The notes: a model not told the origin generated them from the letters alone. A stretch of DNA of 64,000 nt from Vampirovibrio chlorellavorus (GCF_003149375.1 NZ_QFWH01000001.1:150753-214752); one strand, 5' to 3'; shown: positions 26,504 through 35,545, counted from the first letter of the stretch. Made by a program: numbers and translations.

Positions 26504-27484
26504 TTACTCCAGCATTTTTTTCTTGAGCAGGTCGATATGCTCTCGTATCTCCAGTTCTTCTTCCGCATCGGTACCGATTTTCAGGTACTGTTCAAACATT
26601 TCAATGGCCTCGGCATACCGACCCGTTTTCTGGTAGGCGTAGCCCAGGTTGTTGTAGGCATTGCCGTAGGCCGGGTCGATCTCGATGGCCTTTTGGTAGA
26701 ACCCAATGGCGTCCGGCATTTCTTCCTGGCAGTAGTGGGCCAAACCCAACTGGTTATAAGCCTTGGCGTAATTCGGATCGATTTGAATGGCTTTCTGGCT
26801 GTACTGAATGGTCCCTTCCCAATCCCCCTTCTTGGCCAGAGAGATGGAGAGGTCGTAATTGGCCTCCAGATTGTTGGGGTCCAGTTCCAGCACTTTTTTA
26901 AAACTTTGAATGGCTTCCGTCAATTGAACGGCCTGATCCTGTAACTTGCCCAGAAAGAGGAACGCATTGATATTGGTCGCGTCGTAATCCGTGGCTTTTT
27001 GGAACGCCTCCATGGCCTCGGTCAACTTTTTGTCAGCCTCGTAAACCAGACCCAGTATGTAATGGCAATCCGCGTCCTCCGGGGCGATTTCAAGGGCCTT
27101 GCGGAGCAACGCCTCCGCTTGGGGATAAGCGCCGTCTTCGTATTCGATTAAGGCCAGGTTGTAAAGCGCTTCCAAATCATCGGCTGTAATGTCCAGCACA
27201 CTTTCAAAACATTGCTTGGCATTGGCAGGGTTTTCCTGCTGCTGATAAATCAGGCCCAGGTTGTAGTGGGCCTCGGCAAAGTCCGGTTGCAGGGCGGTTG
27301 CCCGGGTAAAACAGTCAATGGCCCGGGTTAAATTGTTGTTTTGATAATAATCAATGCCTTTATTGTAGTACCAGGAGGCATTGCGCTGGCTGAAGCGAAG
27401 ATAAACCACACCCCCACCCAAGGCCAAAAGACAGGCCAATCCACCTGCCACGATTAAAATCAGGTTCCAGGGAGCTGCGATCAT
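26504..27484 (-). CDS. Membrane-anchored TPR protein
   Basis: A 326-residue protein: one N-terminal membrane helix (LILIVAGGLACLLALGGGVVYL, about residues 8-29) and then roughly eight tetratricopeptide repeats to the C-terminus (for example RAIDCFTRATALQPDFAEAHYNLGLIYQQ). The repeat array would face the cytoplasm or periplasm and act as a protein-binding scaffold. It follows lptC by about 40 bp on the same strand, so an outer-membrane assembly role is possible but unproven. Confidence 0.85.
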   Translation of the reverse strand: MIAAPWNLILIVAGGLACLLALGGGVVYLRFSQRNASWYYNKGIDYYQNNNLTRAIDCFTRATALQPDFAEAHYNLGLIYQQQENPANAKQCFESVLDITADDLEALYNLALIEYEDGAYPQAEALLRKALEIAPEDADCHYILGLVYEADKKLTEAMEAFQKATDYDATNINAFLFLGKLQDQAVQLTEAIQSFKKVLELDPNNLEANYDLSISLAKKGDWEGTIQYSQKAIQIDPNYAKAYNQLGLAHYCQEEMPDAIGFYQKAIEIDPAYGNAYNNLGYAYQKTGRYAEAIEMFEQYLKIGTDAEEELEIREHIDLLKKKMLE

Positions 27485-27526
27485 GAAAAGATCCGTCGAA
27501 ATGACGCAGATTTCGCGTTTTTATGA

Positions 27527-28117
27527 CTACAGGGGACTGAGTGAAGAGTTCACTCCGCCCTCTAATTGAATATTAGAGAAATCCAGCGTAAATCGACACG
27601 TTTGGGCAGTGGATTTTCCTTGCGGAAATGTCAGTTCCGCTCCACCTTTTGCTGTAACCCAATCGGACTTGCCGCTCCAGGTCATGGTGGGCGCTTTCAT
27701 TTGGCCGCCCTTGCCCCCGTTTTCCTGTTTTTGAGCCGAATTGGCAATCACGCCGCCACTCAGGGTCACCGTATTGTCCTTGGTCAGATAAAGACCCTCA
27801 GGTGCGGAAAACTGCAAGACCGGCTTTCCTTCGGCGTCATAAAATTCGCCCTTCACCTCTTTTAAAGTGGCCTGGGCCCTATTTTCACTGTAAACAGCAT
27901 TCAGCGCCTCCAGTTTCCACTTTTTAACCTTGCCCTCAGTCACCGTAAAGGAGACATTTTGGCCGGTCATACTATCCTGCTTGTTTTGAGAGGCTTGTTG
28001 CTGGCGATGCAGGGCCTCCTCCTGCTTCAACTTCTGATCGGCATTCCAGATAGCCCAGCCTCCCCCCAGTACCAGGGCGGATAGAACAAAAATAACCAGT
28101 TTACGATAGGAATTCAT
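27527..28117 (-). CDS. lptC: LPS transport periplasmic protein LptC family
   Basis: A 196-residue protein with one N-terminal membrane helix (LVIFVLSALVLGGGWAIW) and a beta-jellyroll body (KVKKWKLEALNAVYSENRAQATLKEVKGEFYDAEGKPVLQFSAPEGLYL...VTLSGGVIA), the LptC pattern. LptC links the LptB-F/G ABC unit to LptA during lipopolysaccharide transport across the periplasm. The other lpt genes of this window lie about 32 kb away at 60.1-63.2 kb. The body is close to the usual LptC length. Confidence 0.8.
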   Translation of the reverse strand: MNSYRKLVIFVLSALVLGGGWAIWNADQKLKQEEALHRQQQASQNKQDSMTGQNVSFTVTEGKVKKWKLEALNAVYSENRAQATLKEVKGEFYDAEGKPVLQFSAPEGLYLTKDNTVTLSGGVIANSAQKQENGGKGGQMKAPTMTWSGKSDWVTAKGGAELTFPQGKSTAQTCRFTLDFSNIQLEGGVNSSLSPL

Positions 28118-28238
28118 GGCAAAAAGGCAATCACAAGGTTAGGGTGGGGACGCGTTGTGGCCCTGCCAAAACGGCAGGCCCGCAGGATATAGCTCATCAT
28201 AGCAAAATAACAGGCTAAAATAACGGCAAACTATTCGC

Positions 28239-29132
28239 TCAAACCAGAACCCGCTCCCCGACCCCCATGACCCCGTCCCAGTGCCTCTGCGCGCACAGTT
28301 GAGAAAGCGCATGGCGAGCCTGACTCAACCCCGGCTGGAATAACAGGGACAGTTGCCCCTGCAAAAAGGCCATGGCACGTTCCAACCCGTCCAGACGGTG
28401 CCGTAATTCCCGCAAGTCCTGGGGCTGTCTTATCCAGCCCTGTTTCAAGCCAGCATCCACCACAGAAAGCACGGTCAGCTTATGAGTGACCCGGTGCAGT
28501 TTCAAAATATCCAGAACCGGCCAGTCCGGGCTGTGCAACTCAGCGCCCAAGGCTTCCAGCAAGGGCGGAGTCAGGGCCTGAAACACTTCTGGCCGGGCCT
28601 GCAGTGTCTGGATCAGCATTTGGGCAGCGACTTCCCGCTGGGGCTCAAAGTAACGAAAATCCGTCAACGGATTCAATAGCTCCAAAGCGGAAACACAGGG
28701 AAGCAGCGGACTTTCCAGCAGCGCCTGACACAGGTCGCTGCGGCGCCTGGAACCCCCGTCAGCCTCTTGATACAGCAGTTCTCCGTTGCGATACAACGAC
28801 CAAACGGCCTGCTCTTGCCAGGATTCCGTTTCCCACACCAGCAGATAAAGCGCATCCTGATTTTCGTTCCAGCCCAGGGTCCATTGTCGGGCCTGATTAT
28901 TGAACAGCATCCCAATGGGATCATCGTACTCCGGGCGCAAACGCTGCCAGCGGTTCTGCCGCAATTCAACCAGCAAAGCCTCGGCGGCTTCCGGCTGCAG
29001 GAGCGGACAGACTGACAACTGAACAGAAGGCGAGGGGGTAACCGGGGGCGTGAACGCTCTGGAAGCAAGAACCATCAACAACGAACTACTCAATCCATGC
29101 GATAACATCAGTGCGAAAATGGTATGAACCAC
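28239..29132 (-). CDS. Hypothetical exported or membrane-anchored protein
   Basis: A 297-residue protein of unknown function from a GTG at 29132 (AGGG upstream); a TTG at 29156 and an ATG at 29108 are alternatives. The N-terminal hydrophobic stretch (IFALMLSHGLSSSLLMVLAS) should be a signal or anchor. The rest is soluble and Leu/Gln-rich, with a WTLGWNENQDALYLLVWETESWQEQAVWSLYRNG segment that looks beta-rich. It lies upstream of lptC on the same strand (about 120 bp gap). Confidence 0.55.
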   Translation of the reverse strand: MVHTIFALMLSHGLSSSLLMVLASRAFTPPVTPSPSVQLSVCPLLQPEAAEALLVELRQNRWQRLRPEYDDPIGMLFNNQARQWTLGWNENQDALYLLVWETESWQEQAVWSLYRNGELLYQEADGGSRRRSDLCQALLESPLLPCVSALELLNPLTDFRYFEPQREVAAQMLIQTLQARPEVFQALTPPLLEALGAELHSPDWPVLDILKLHRVTHKLTVLSVVDAGLKQGWIRQPQDLRELRHRLDGLERAMAFLQGQLSLLFQPGLSQARHALSQLCAQRHWDGVMGVGERVLV

Positions 29133-29521
29133 TGCCACCCTATGAAACCCCCACAAGTTATTTTCTTGCTAGCAGCCATATACAAAGACGCGCCATGAAA
29201 AGGCCCCACAACCGTCCGCAAGCACTTCGGGCCCGTAAGCCCTGCGGGCGCTTCAAAGATTGCTTTGACCGAGACGGCTCCATCTGTTTACATTTTTTAA
29301 CACTCCGCCTGCGACCCCATCTGCCAGCACAAGACCCCGCCACGCCTTGAACAGGGCCTTCTCCCGGTTTAAAGCACAGGGCAGCCCGGCGCAGAAAAAT
29401 AAAGATAGGACATTTCTCCTGTTCCAAACTTGCGTTGAGTTGTTTTATTAGTGCAGATGGTCACGAAACCAGCATCTATACCACACGCAACACCTGTAAC
29501 AACTCTGGGAGATTTCATATT
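29133..29521. other. Intergenic region
   Basis: About 390 bp between divergent genes. An 89-codon minus-strand frame here has basic, Arg/Cys-rich composition and no ribosome binding site, and is not supported. The segment CGGGCCCGTAAGCCCTGCGG near 29229 can form small hairpins. No clear promoter pair seen. Confidence 0.35.
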
Positions 29522-29968
29522 ATGCCTGAGCTAAGTCGTCTTGAATCCGCTGCTTACAACCTTGTTCCAGAGCGTGTCCGCAAAGCAGCGGAGTCAGCAA
29601 CGCGATTAACGGATACCAAAGTGGGACGCCATGTCATGGATGTGGCGGATACGCTGGTCACTCAGCAGGTGAAGAATAAAAAAGACGGGCTGCTGATGAA
29701 CGGCATACAGATGGTGTCCCCCCGGCTGTACGATGGCTTGGGTCTGACCGACGGGAAGATCCTGCACCTGCCCATCGCCCTGCTGTTCCCAAAGCAGTAT
29801 AAGGCGGCCCGCTTGTCCAAAGAGGCCAGCGGCAACGGAAAACTGGGCGTAGTGGAGCTGGCTGGCAGCTTGTTGGCCCCCAATGTAACCAAGTGGCTGC
29901 AAGTGGCACGATTGGTACAGCAAGGCAAAATACAGATTTCGCCTCAAAGTTTCAACGTCATGAACTAG
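29522..29968 (+). CDS. Hypothetical protein
   Basis: A 148-residue mostly helical, basic protein (RVRKAAESATRLTDTKVGRHVMDVADTLVTQQVKNKKDGLLMNG). The ATG at 29522 is chosen because GGGAGA lies upstream, while the longer frame from 29435 has no such site. It stands alone with a strong terminator directly behind it. No family recognised. Confidence 0.6.
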   Translation: MPELSRLESAAYNLVPERVRKAAESATRLTDTKVGRHVMDVADTLVTQQVKNKKDGLLMNGIQMVSPRLYDGLGLTDGKILHLPIALLFPKQYKAARLSKEASGNGKLGVVELAGSLLAPNVTKWLQVARLVQQGKIQISPQSFNVMN

Positions 29969-29986
29969 AGCTTTCCCTGCAGCATT

Positions 29987-30025
29987 AAAGCCCGAGTCGT
30001 TCCAGAAGAGCCACTCGGGCTTTTT
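29987..30025 (+). terminator. Rho-independent terminator
   Basis: AAAGCCCGAGT at 29987-29997 pairs with ACTCGGGCTTT, followed by T-rich sequence. It lies 19 nt after the preceding stop codon. Confidence 0.85.
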
Positions 30026-30197
30026 GCGTGCGACTTTAGCATTTTAGCCAGACCTTATACTTTAGAAAACCCGATAACCCCGATTCTAATGGTTTACGCA
30101 AATTCATTTGGAGATGGCACCACTCTCCGGTAAGATCAACATCAATCGAATCGGGTCATTATTCTCAACACATTAAAAGACAACAAGGAGAGAGCCA

Positions 30198-30632
30198 ATG
30201 GCGGAGTATACATTCGACATTCCCAAAGTCGTGGACACCCTGAACCGCATTGTGGAAATGGAATTGGCCGGTGTGGTGCGTTATACCCACTACTCGTTTA
30301 TGGTTTTTGGCCCCAACCGTATTCCCATCACCTCCTGGCTCAAAAGTCAGGCCAGTGAATCCTTACTGCACGCCCAGGAAAGCGGCGAGCTGATCACCCA
30401 CTTGGGAGAACACCCCTCTCTGGGCATTGGCCAACTGCTGGAAACCCACAAGCACGATATCTTCAGCATTCTGGAAGAATCCCTGACCCATGAATCCAGA
30501 CAAATGCAGCTTTATCAAGAACTGCTGGATTTGGTGAAGGACAAATCCGTGATGTTTGAAGAGTTCGCCCGCCGCATGGTGGCCGAAGAGGAAAGCCACA
30601 TCGGAGAAGTCCGCAAAATGATGCGCAAGTAA
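30198..30632 (+). CDS. Bacterioferritin-like ferritin-superfamily protein
   Basis: A 144-residue four-helix-bundle protein. Ferritin-type metal ligands are visible: Glu in VEMELAGVVRYTHYSF, ExxxHAQE in SESLLHAQESGEL, Glu in EESLTHESRQM, and the fourth-helix EExH in VAEEESHIGEVRK. This pattern fits a diiron ferroxidase centre. It could be iron storage (Bfr) or a Dps/Bfr-like protein; the length is slightly below classical Bfr (about 158). CAAGGAGAG precedes the ATG and a terminator follows. It is probably transcribed alone. Confidence 0.82.
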   Translation: MAEYTFDIPKVVDTLNRIVEMELAGVVRYTHYSFMVFGPNRIPITSWLKSQASESLLHAQESGELITHLGEHPSLGIGQLLETHKHDIFSILEESLTHESRQMQLYQELLDLVKDKSVMFEEFARRMVAEEESHIGEVRKMMRK

Positions 30633-30662
30633 CCAGCGCCTTCCTTTGCAACACCTCGTCTC

Positions 30663-30695
30663 AAAGCGTCTGCCCCTCGATGGGTGGACGCTTTT
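30663..30695 (+). terminator. Rho-independent terminator after the ferritin gene
   Basis: AAAGCGTC...GACGCTTTT with an internal GC extension gives a stem of about 13 bp, including G-U pairs. It separates the ferritin gene from the trp promoter. Confidence 0.7.
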
Positions 30696-30727
30696 GACTA
30701 GGATTGACGGGCCTCGCAAATAATCGC

Positions 30728-30758
30728 TTGACAAAGCAGGCCCACGAGCGGCTATGAT
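30728..30758 (+). promoter_or_regulatory. trp operon promoter
   Basis: TTGACA at 30728-30733 and TATGAT at 30753-30758, 19 nt apart; a slightly shifted -10 would give a more usual spacing. It lies about 35 bp upstream of the trp leader peptide. Confidence 0.6.
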
Positions 30759-30793
30759 AGTAGCTCAACGTCAATAACGACCCAGTAATTTTC

Positions 30794-30886
30794 ATGCTTT
30801 CAACCGAAACACAACCAACCCAATTGCAGCAGTGGTGGTGGAGCCAACCGCTCACTGGCCTGTCGGGCTGGATTGATTACCCTTGA
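30794..30886 (+). CDS. trpL: trp operon leader peptide (TrpL) with WWW
   Basis: A 30-codon ORF not previously called, beginning MLSTETQPTQ and containing QQWWWSQP with three consecutive Trp codons at 30833-30841. A fourth Trp codon lies at 30869-30871. It sits between the promoter and trpE and is followed by a terminator hairpin with a U run. These are the features of a translational attenuator: ribosomes stall at the Trp codons when charged tRNA-Trp is scarce. No strong ribosome binding site is seen before the ATG. Four Trp in 30 residues in exactly this place is very unlikely by chance. Confidence 0.88.
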   Translation: MLSTETQPTQLQQWWWSQPLTGLSGWIDYP

Positions 30887-30945
30887 ACGCATTGCTCGTA
30901 ATTGACTCCAGATTTCCAGAAAGCAGGCCCCCGGGTCTGTTTTTT
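30857..30945 (+). promoter_or_regulatory. trp attenuator: antiterminator and intrinsic terminator
   Basis: Terminator: AAAG-CAGGCC at 30920-30929 pairs with GGTCTG-TTTT at 30934-30943 (10 bp, two G-U), followed by more T residues. Antiterminator: GGCCTG at 30857-30862 pairs with CAGGCC at 30924-30929, and CTGGA at 30868-30872 pairs with TCCAG at 30915-30919. The two structures share 30924-30929 and exclude each other. A ribosome stalled on the WWW codons leaves 30857-30872 free, so the antiterminator can form. One at the stop codon (30884-30886) covers its 3' half, so the terminator forms. Confidence 0.82.
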
Positions 30946-31000
30946 CGTTTTTAGCCTTGAATTTTAGCTTGAAATCAAACGCATTGGAGCCCCTGCCGTT

Positions 31001-32467
31001 ATGCCCCTGACCATTCAAAGTTACCTGTCGGACACCGAGACGCCCGTGTCCCTATTTCACCGCCTGCAATCGGCCTTTCCCCTGATGTTTCTGCTGGAAA
31101 GTACCGACGGGGACCGGCAGGTGGGCCGCTTCTCCATCATCGGACTGGATGCCGTGCTGAGTTTTCGCTTGAAAAACGGGGCGGCCATTATCCAGAATCA
31201 CCGGGAAGGCACCGAGCGGCTGGAAACCTGCACCGACCCCATGGGCCGCTTGCGGGCCCTGCAACAGGAAACCTTGCCCCCGCTGGAAACGCTGCCCCCC
31301 GAATATAGCGATTTGCCCCTGACCGCCGGGTGGGTAGGGTATTTGGGCTATGGCACCACCCAGTATTTTGAGCGGATTCCTCAACCCGCCGAGGACGTAT
31401 TGAAAGTGCCCGATGTGTACATGGGCCTGTACGATTCGGTGATTATTTTCGATCACCTGTATCGGCGGATTCACCTGGTCTCTCACCGGGAAGCCGCAGA
31501 AACCCACCGGCTGTTCCAGACCGTTCAGCAGGCCCTGAACCAGCAAACTCAGGAACTCCACTTGCTCACCCTGCCCCAACTCTGTGATGAGCAGGTTTTT
31601 GACACCGTCCAGTACGCCACCCCCAAAGCCGATTTTATGAAGGCCATCCATCAGGCCAAGCAGTGGATTGTGGAAGGGCAAATTTTCCAGATTGTGCTGG
31701 CCCAGCGCTTCTCGTTACCGGTACAGTGCCGCCCGCTGGATATTTACCGCACGGTGACCGCCATCAATCCCTCTCCTTACGCCTATTACCTCAAATTCCC
31801 GGAGTTCGTTTATCTGGGGTCCTCCCCGGAGACCTTTGTGCGCTGCCGTAACGGGCAAGTAACGCTGAAAGCCTTGGCCGGCACCCGCCCCCGGGGCAAG
31901 TCGGAAGCGGATGACATCAGTTTGGCTGAAGAGCTGCGGGCCTGCCGCAAGGAAATGGCCGAGCATCGCATGCTGGTGGACCTGGGCCGTAACGATTTAG
32001 GGCGCATTTGCCAACCGGGCAGCATTGCGGTGGGAGAAATCGCCCAAATCCTCCGATACACCCATGTCATGCACCTCGCTACAGAAATCACCGGCAAGCT
32101 CCGGGAGGGCTTGAGCGGCTATGATGCCCTGAGAAGTTGCTTCCCTCGAGGCACCGTGAGTGGCGCTCCCAAAATTCGGGCCATGCAGTTGCTGGCCAAG
32201 CTGGAACCGGAGCAGCGGGGCGTTTATTCTGGAATGGTGGGTTACATCGACGCCAGTGGGAACGCCGATGGGGCCATCGCCATTCGCTCCGCCCTCATTC
32301 AGGAGAATACGGCTCACATTCAGGCCGGAGCTGGCATTGTGCATCACTCCGTGCCGGAATCCGAATACGAAGAAACCCGCAACAAGGCCAAAAGCATGAT
32401 TAAAGCCATTCTGATGGCGGAAAGGATGGACGCCGATGCCCGCAGCGCAACCCGTCGTGATTATTGA
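31001..32467 (+). CDS. trpE: Anthranilate synthase component I, TrpE
   Basis: Converts chorismate and ammonia to anthranilate with TrpG. 488 residues. The N-terminal LLEST motif (residues about 30-34), which binds feedback tryptophan in known TrpE proteins, is present. The C-terminal chorismate-binding domain shows the family motifs, for example GTRPRGKSEADD, LVDLGRNDLGRI and FPRGTVSGAPKIRAM. Amino-acid feedback and transcriptional attenuation therefore probably act together. GGAG lies 11 nt before the ATG. Its 3' end overlaps trpG by 32 nt. Confidence 0.96.
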   Translation: MPLTIQSYLSDTETPVSLFHRLQSAFPLMFLLESTDGDRQVGRFSIIGLDAVLSFRLKNGAAIIQNHREGTERLETCTDPMGRLRALQQETLPPLETLPPEYSDLPLTAGWVGYLGYGTTQYFERIPQPAEDVLKVPDVYMGLYDSVIIFDHLYRRIHLVSHREAAETHRLFQTVQQALNQQTQELHLLTLPQLCDEQVFDTVQYATPKADFMKAIHQAKQWIVEGQIFQIVLAQRFSLPVQCRPLDIYRTVTAINPSPYAYYLKFPEFVYLGSSPETFVRCRNGQVTLKALAGTRPRGKSEADDISLAEELRACRKEMAEHRMLVDLGRNDLGRICQPGSIAVGEIAQILRYTHVMHLATEITGKLREGLSGYDALRSCFPRGTVSGAPKIRAMQLLAKLEPEQRGVYSGMVGYIDASGNADGAIAIRSALIQENTAHIQAGAGIVHHSVPESEYEETRNKAKSMIKAILMAERMDADARSATRRDY

Positions 32468-33038
32468 TAATTACGACTCCTTCACCTTTAATTTGTATCA
32501 AATGCTGCAAGCGGAAACGGACGCCCCGGTGGAAGTCTACCGGAACGATGGCATCGATTTCCAAACCTTACTGGCTAAAAAACCACAGCGCATCATCCTG
32601 TCCCCCGGCCCCGGCCACCCGGCGGAACCCTCGGATTTTGGCATTTGCGCCGAGATTATCCAAAAGCAAGCGGAACTGAAGTGCCCGGTGCTGGGCGTCT
32701 GTCTGGGCCATCAGGGCATGGCCCATTATTTGGGGGGTGGAGTCATTGCCGCCCCTGAAATCGTCCACGGGGAAAGCCGCCCCATGCGCCAGGTGGTTGC
32801 CAGTCCCTTGTTTGAGGGGCTTCCGTCCACCTTTGAGGCCATGCGCTATCACTCCCTGTTGGTGGATGAAACGACCCTGCCTGCAGATTTGGAAATTACC
32901 GTCCGCGATGCCGAAAGTAACATTCCCATGGCCATGCGGCACCGTACCCAGCCCTTGTACGGCATTCAGTTTCACCCGGAATCCATTGGCACCCCGCAGG
33001 GCCAGCAGATTTTAAGGAATTTTCTAGCCCAATGCTAA
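32436..33038 (+). CDS. trpG: Anthranilate synthase component II (glutamine amidotransferase), TrpG
   Basis: Supplies ammonia from glutamine to TrpE. 200 residues, standard length. N-terminal IIDNYDSFTFNL, the oxyanion segment SPGPGHP, catalytic Cys in VLGVCLGHQGMAHYLGG and the His-Glu dyad in GIQFHPESIGTPQG. It starts inside trpE with a large overlap (32 nt). A related PabA could serve folate synthesis too, but the operon context is tryptophan. Confidence 0.95.
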   Translation: MPAAQPVVIIDNYDSFTFNLYQMLQAETDAPVEVYRNDGIDFQTLLAKKPQRIILSPGPGHPAEPSDFGICAEIIQKQAELKCPVLGVCLGHQGMAHYLGGGVIAAPEIVHGESRPMRQVVASPLFEGLPSTFEAMRYHSLLVDETTLPADLEITVRDAESNIPMAMRHRTQPLYGIQFHPESIGTPQGQQILRNFLAQC

Positions 33039-34036
33039 GCCGTGATCAACTGCGCCAGCTCATTCATCTGGAATACAGCGAAGCGGAAACGCTGGATTTA
33101 CTGGGCCAACTGACCCCGGATCACATTACCCCCGCCCTGTTTTCCGATGCCTTGGCCTGCCTGCAGGAAACCGCCCTTCCTTTGGCTGTACCATCCGTAC
33201 CGGTGATGGATTGCTGCGGTACTGGCGGCAGCGGATTGCCCCACTTTAATACCTCTACCACGGTGGCCTTTATTTTGGCGGCAGCGGGCATCCCAGTGGT
33301 GAAGTTCGGGAATCGGGGCTTTAGCAGCGCCAGCGGCAGTTTTGATCTGTTGGCTCAACTAGGCTTTTCGGAGCGGATGGACTTGCATCGCATCCCGGAA
33401 GTGTTGGCCCAATGCGGTCTGGTTTTTCTGTTCGCCCCGCAATGTTATCCACAATTGGCCGGGTTTAACCAGTTGCGTCGTACCTTGAAAACCCGCACCC
33501 TGTTTAATTTTTTGGGCCCCTTGCTCAATCCGGTGAAACCCGCCTATCGGCTGCTGGGCGTTTCCCACCCCGGTATGCAACAACGCATGGCCGATTATTT
33601 AATCAGCACCGGTACCTGTGAGCGGGGTTGGATCGTAAATGCCGAATCCGGTTTGGATGAACTGGATATCCACGGCAACACGCAGGTACTGCAACTGGAG
33701 CAAAATCGCGTTTCTGAAATCACTCTTTCCCCGTCTGATTTTTCAGCTAATTTCTCGTCTGATGCGCTGTCTAAAAATAGCCACCATGAATTGCCACCCA
33801 ACGCGCATCGTCCTACGGAGAATTTGAAAATTTTTATGCGACTGCTTCAAGGGGACGATGATCAATCGCCGTATTATGACATGGTATGCCTGAATGCCGG
33901 TGCGGGCTTGCTCATCGCCCAAAAAACTCCCACGCTGAAGGAAGGCATTCAGGAAGCCAAACAGATTTTAAAAAGCGGAAAAGCATTACACACGCTGGAA
34001 CAATGCCGGAGGGTCAATGAACAGTTTGCCTGCTGA
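33032..34036 (+). CDS. trpD: Anthranilate phosphoribosyltransferase TrpD
   Basis: Transfers phosphoribosyl from PRPP to anthranilate. 334 residues, usual length. The glycine loop DCCGTGGSGLPHFNTST and the anthranilate-site motif are present; the latter reads KFGNRGFSSASGSFDLL where many enzymes have KHGNR. NFLGPLLNP is also conserved. Overlaps trpG by 7 nt and trpC by 20 nt. It is separate from trpG, unlike the fused enterobacterial form. Confidence 0.95.
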   Translation: MLSRDQLRQLIHLEYSEAETLDLLGQLTPDHITPALFSDALACLQETALPLAVPSVPVMDCCGTGGSGLPHFNTSTTVAFILAAAGIPVVKFGNRGFSSASGSFDLLAQLGFSERMDLHRIPEVLAQCGLVFLFAPQCYPQLAGFNQLRRTLKTRTLFNFLGPLLNPVKPAYRLLGVSHPGMQQRMADYLISTGTCERGWIVNAESGLDELDIHGNTQVLQLEQNRVSEITLSPSDFSANFSSDALSKNSHHELPPNAHRPTENLKIFMRLLQGDDDQSPYYDMVCLNAGAGLLIAQKTPTLKEGIQEAKQILKSGKALHTLEQCRRVNEQFAC

Positions 34037-34826
34037 TAACGTCCTAGGCACCATCGTGGCCCACAAGCTTGAAGAAGTGGCGAACCGAAAAAAACACCGG
34101 CCACTCAACCAATGGATGAATCAAGTACGGGCCTTTCCCCAGCCACATGCCCTGGAGCGGGCCATTCAACCCATTCACAACGCAACCCAAAAACCGGCCT
34201 ACATTTTGGAAATCAAACCAGCATCTCCTTCTGCCGGGGTGCTTCAGGAAACGCTGGATTTAGCGTCCATATTGCCCATTTATGCACAATACGGCGTGGC
34301 CATATCTGTTTTAACCGATGCCCACTATTTTGGAGGCAGTTTAGAATTGCTGCAATCGGTTAGCCATCAAGTCACCCTTCCCACCCTTTGCAAGGATTTT
34401 ATTATCGATCCCTATCAAGTCTATGAAGCCAGGCATGCCGGGGCGCAGGCGGTTTTACTAATCGTGAAGTCATTGAGCGATTCGCACCTGGCGGAACTCA
34501 ATGAGCTGGTTTTAACACTGGGCATGACCCCACTGATTGAAGTACAGGATGCCGAAGAAGTGCGCCGAGCGCTGGAAATCAACCCTTCTATTCTGCTCAT
34601 CAACAACCGTAATCTACAGACGTTAGAAATGGATCTGTCCACCACGGAGCGCTTATCCCCACGGATTCCAGAGGGCATTCTCAAAATCTCAGCCAGTGGC
34701 ATTCAGAACAAAGCCGATATTGTGAGATTGCAGTCCCACTGCGATGGCTTCTTAATCGGCTCCGCACTCATGCGGGAACCCACCCCAGAAGCACTGATCC
34801 AAAAACTGCAGGCGTTATTGGCATGA
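34017..34826 (+). CDS. trpC: Indole-3-glycerol phosphate synthase TrpC
   Basis: Ring closure to indole-3-glycerol phosphate. 269 residues, TIM barrel. The substrate-binding EIKPASPSAGVL motif carries the Glu and Lys typical of the family (ExKxxSPS). Also LCKDFIIDPYQVYEARHAGAQAVLLI and LLINNRNLQTLEMD. GGAGGG lies right before the ATG, which is inside the trpD reading frame. Not fused to TrpF. Confidence 0.95.
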   Translation: MNSLPADNVLGTIVAHKLEEVANRKKHRPLNQWMNQVRAFPQPHALERAIQPIHNATQKPAYILEIKPASPSAGVLQETLDLASILPIYAQYGVAISVLTDAHYFGGSLELLQSVSHQVTLPTLCKDFIIDPYQVYEARHAGAQAVLLIVKSLSDSHLAELNELVLTLGMTPLIEVQDAEEVRRALEINPSILLINNRNLQTLEMDLSTTERLSPRIPEGILKISASGIQNKADIVRLQSHCDGFLIGSALMREPTPEALIQKLQALLA

Positions 34827-35545
34827 TCGCACCCCGAATTAAAATTTGCGGGATCACCAACCCGACCGATGCCATGGCCGCCGCTCAGGCAAGCGCCGAT
34901 TGGTTGGGACTCATTTTTGTGCCCAACACCCCTCGCTTTGTCCCGCTGGAATCGGCCAAAGAAATGATGAGGCAGCTACGAGTGACACATCCGAAGGTAG
35001 AGGTGGTGGGCGTTTTTCAGAATCAATCGCTGCCTGAAATTGAGCATTACCTTCAAATCCTGAATCTGGATCGGGTGCAATTGCATGGCCAGGAAAGCCC
35101 GGACTTCTGCGCTCAGATTTCGGTCCCTGTGGTTAAAACCCTGCTACTCCATCCAGAACTGCCACAACGATCCGAACTGGAAATCTCTGCGCTCCACCGT
35201 CAAGCGGCTGCTTTTTTGGAAATTCCTCAAGTGCAAACCCTGCTCTTGGATCTGCCCAAAGGCAGCGGCAGTTCCAGCGTTTTGGATATGGCTCGTTCAG
35301 ACGCTGATACCGAAACATTGCGCGCTTTCTTATCCGATTTTCCGTGTCTGCTGGCCGGTGGCTTAACCCCGGATAATATTCAGCAAGCCTTGCAAACCTT
35401 CCAGCCCGCTGGGGTCGATGTGGCCTCCGGGGTGGAGCAAGGGCCCGGACAAAAAGACATCGATCAAATAAAGCGTTTTTGTCACAGCGTAAAAAATTTC
35501 AAACCCCAACCCAATCATGGAGAAAACGCATCATGCAATCCCTAG
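34823..35545 (+). CDS. trpF: Phosphoribosylanthranilate isomerase TrpF
   Basis: Amadori rearrangement of phosphoribosylanthranilate. 240 residues. Start motif [12 protein letters not shown] holds the catalytic Cys; general-acid Asp is in the [12 protein letters not shown] region, and LAGGLTPDN and [16 protein letters not shown] close the phosphate site. ATGA overlap with trpC and a 13-nt overlap with trpB. The segment around residues 85-120 is somewhat longer than in common TrpF proteins. Confidence 0.93.
   Translation: MIAPRIKICGITNPTDAMAAAQASADWLGLIFVPNTPRFVPLESAKEMMRQLRVTHPKVEVVGVFQNQSLPEIEHYLQILNLDRVQLHGQESPDFCAQISVPVVKTLLLHPELPQRSELEISALHRQAAAFLEIPQVQTLLLDLPKGSGSSSVLDMARSDADTETLRAFLSDFPCLLAGGLTPDNIQQALQTFQPAGVDVASGVEQGPGQKDIDQIKRFCHSVKNFKPQPNHGENASCNP

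Noticed and set aside
29158-29427. 89-codon minus-strand ORF
   Set aside because: Arg/Cys-rich, no ribosome binding site, no sign of a fold; it lies in an intergenic region with small hairpins.
30150-30185. Fur box upstream of the ferritin gene
   Set aside because: The sequence is A+T-rich around ATTATTCTCAACAC but shows no convincing hexamer repeats.
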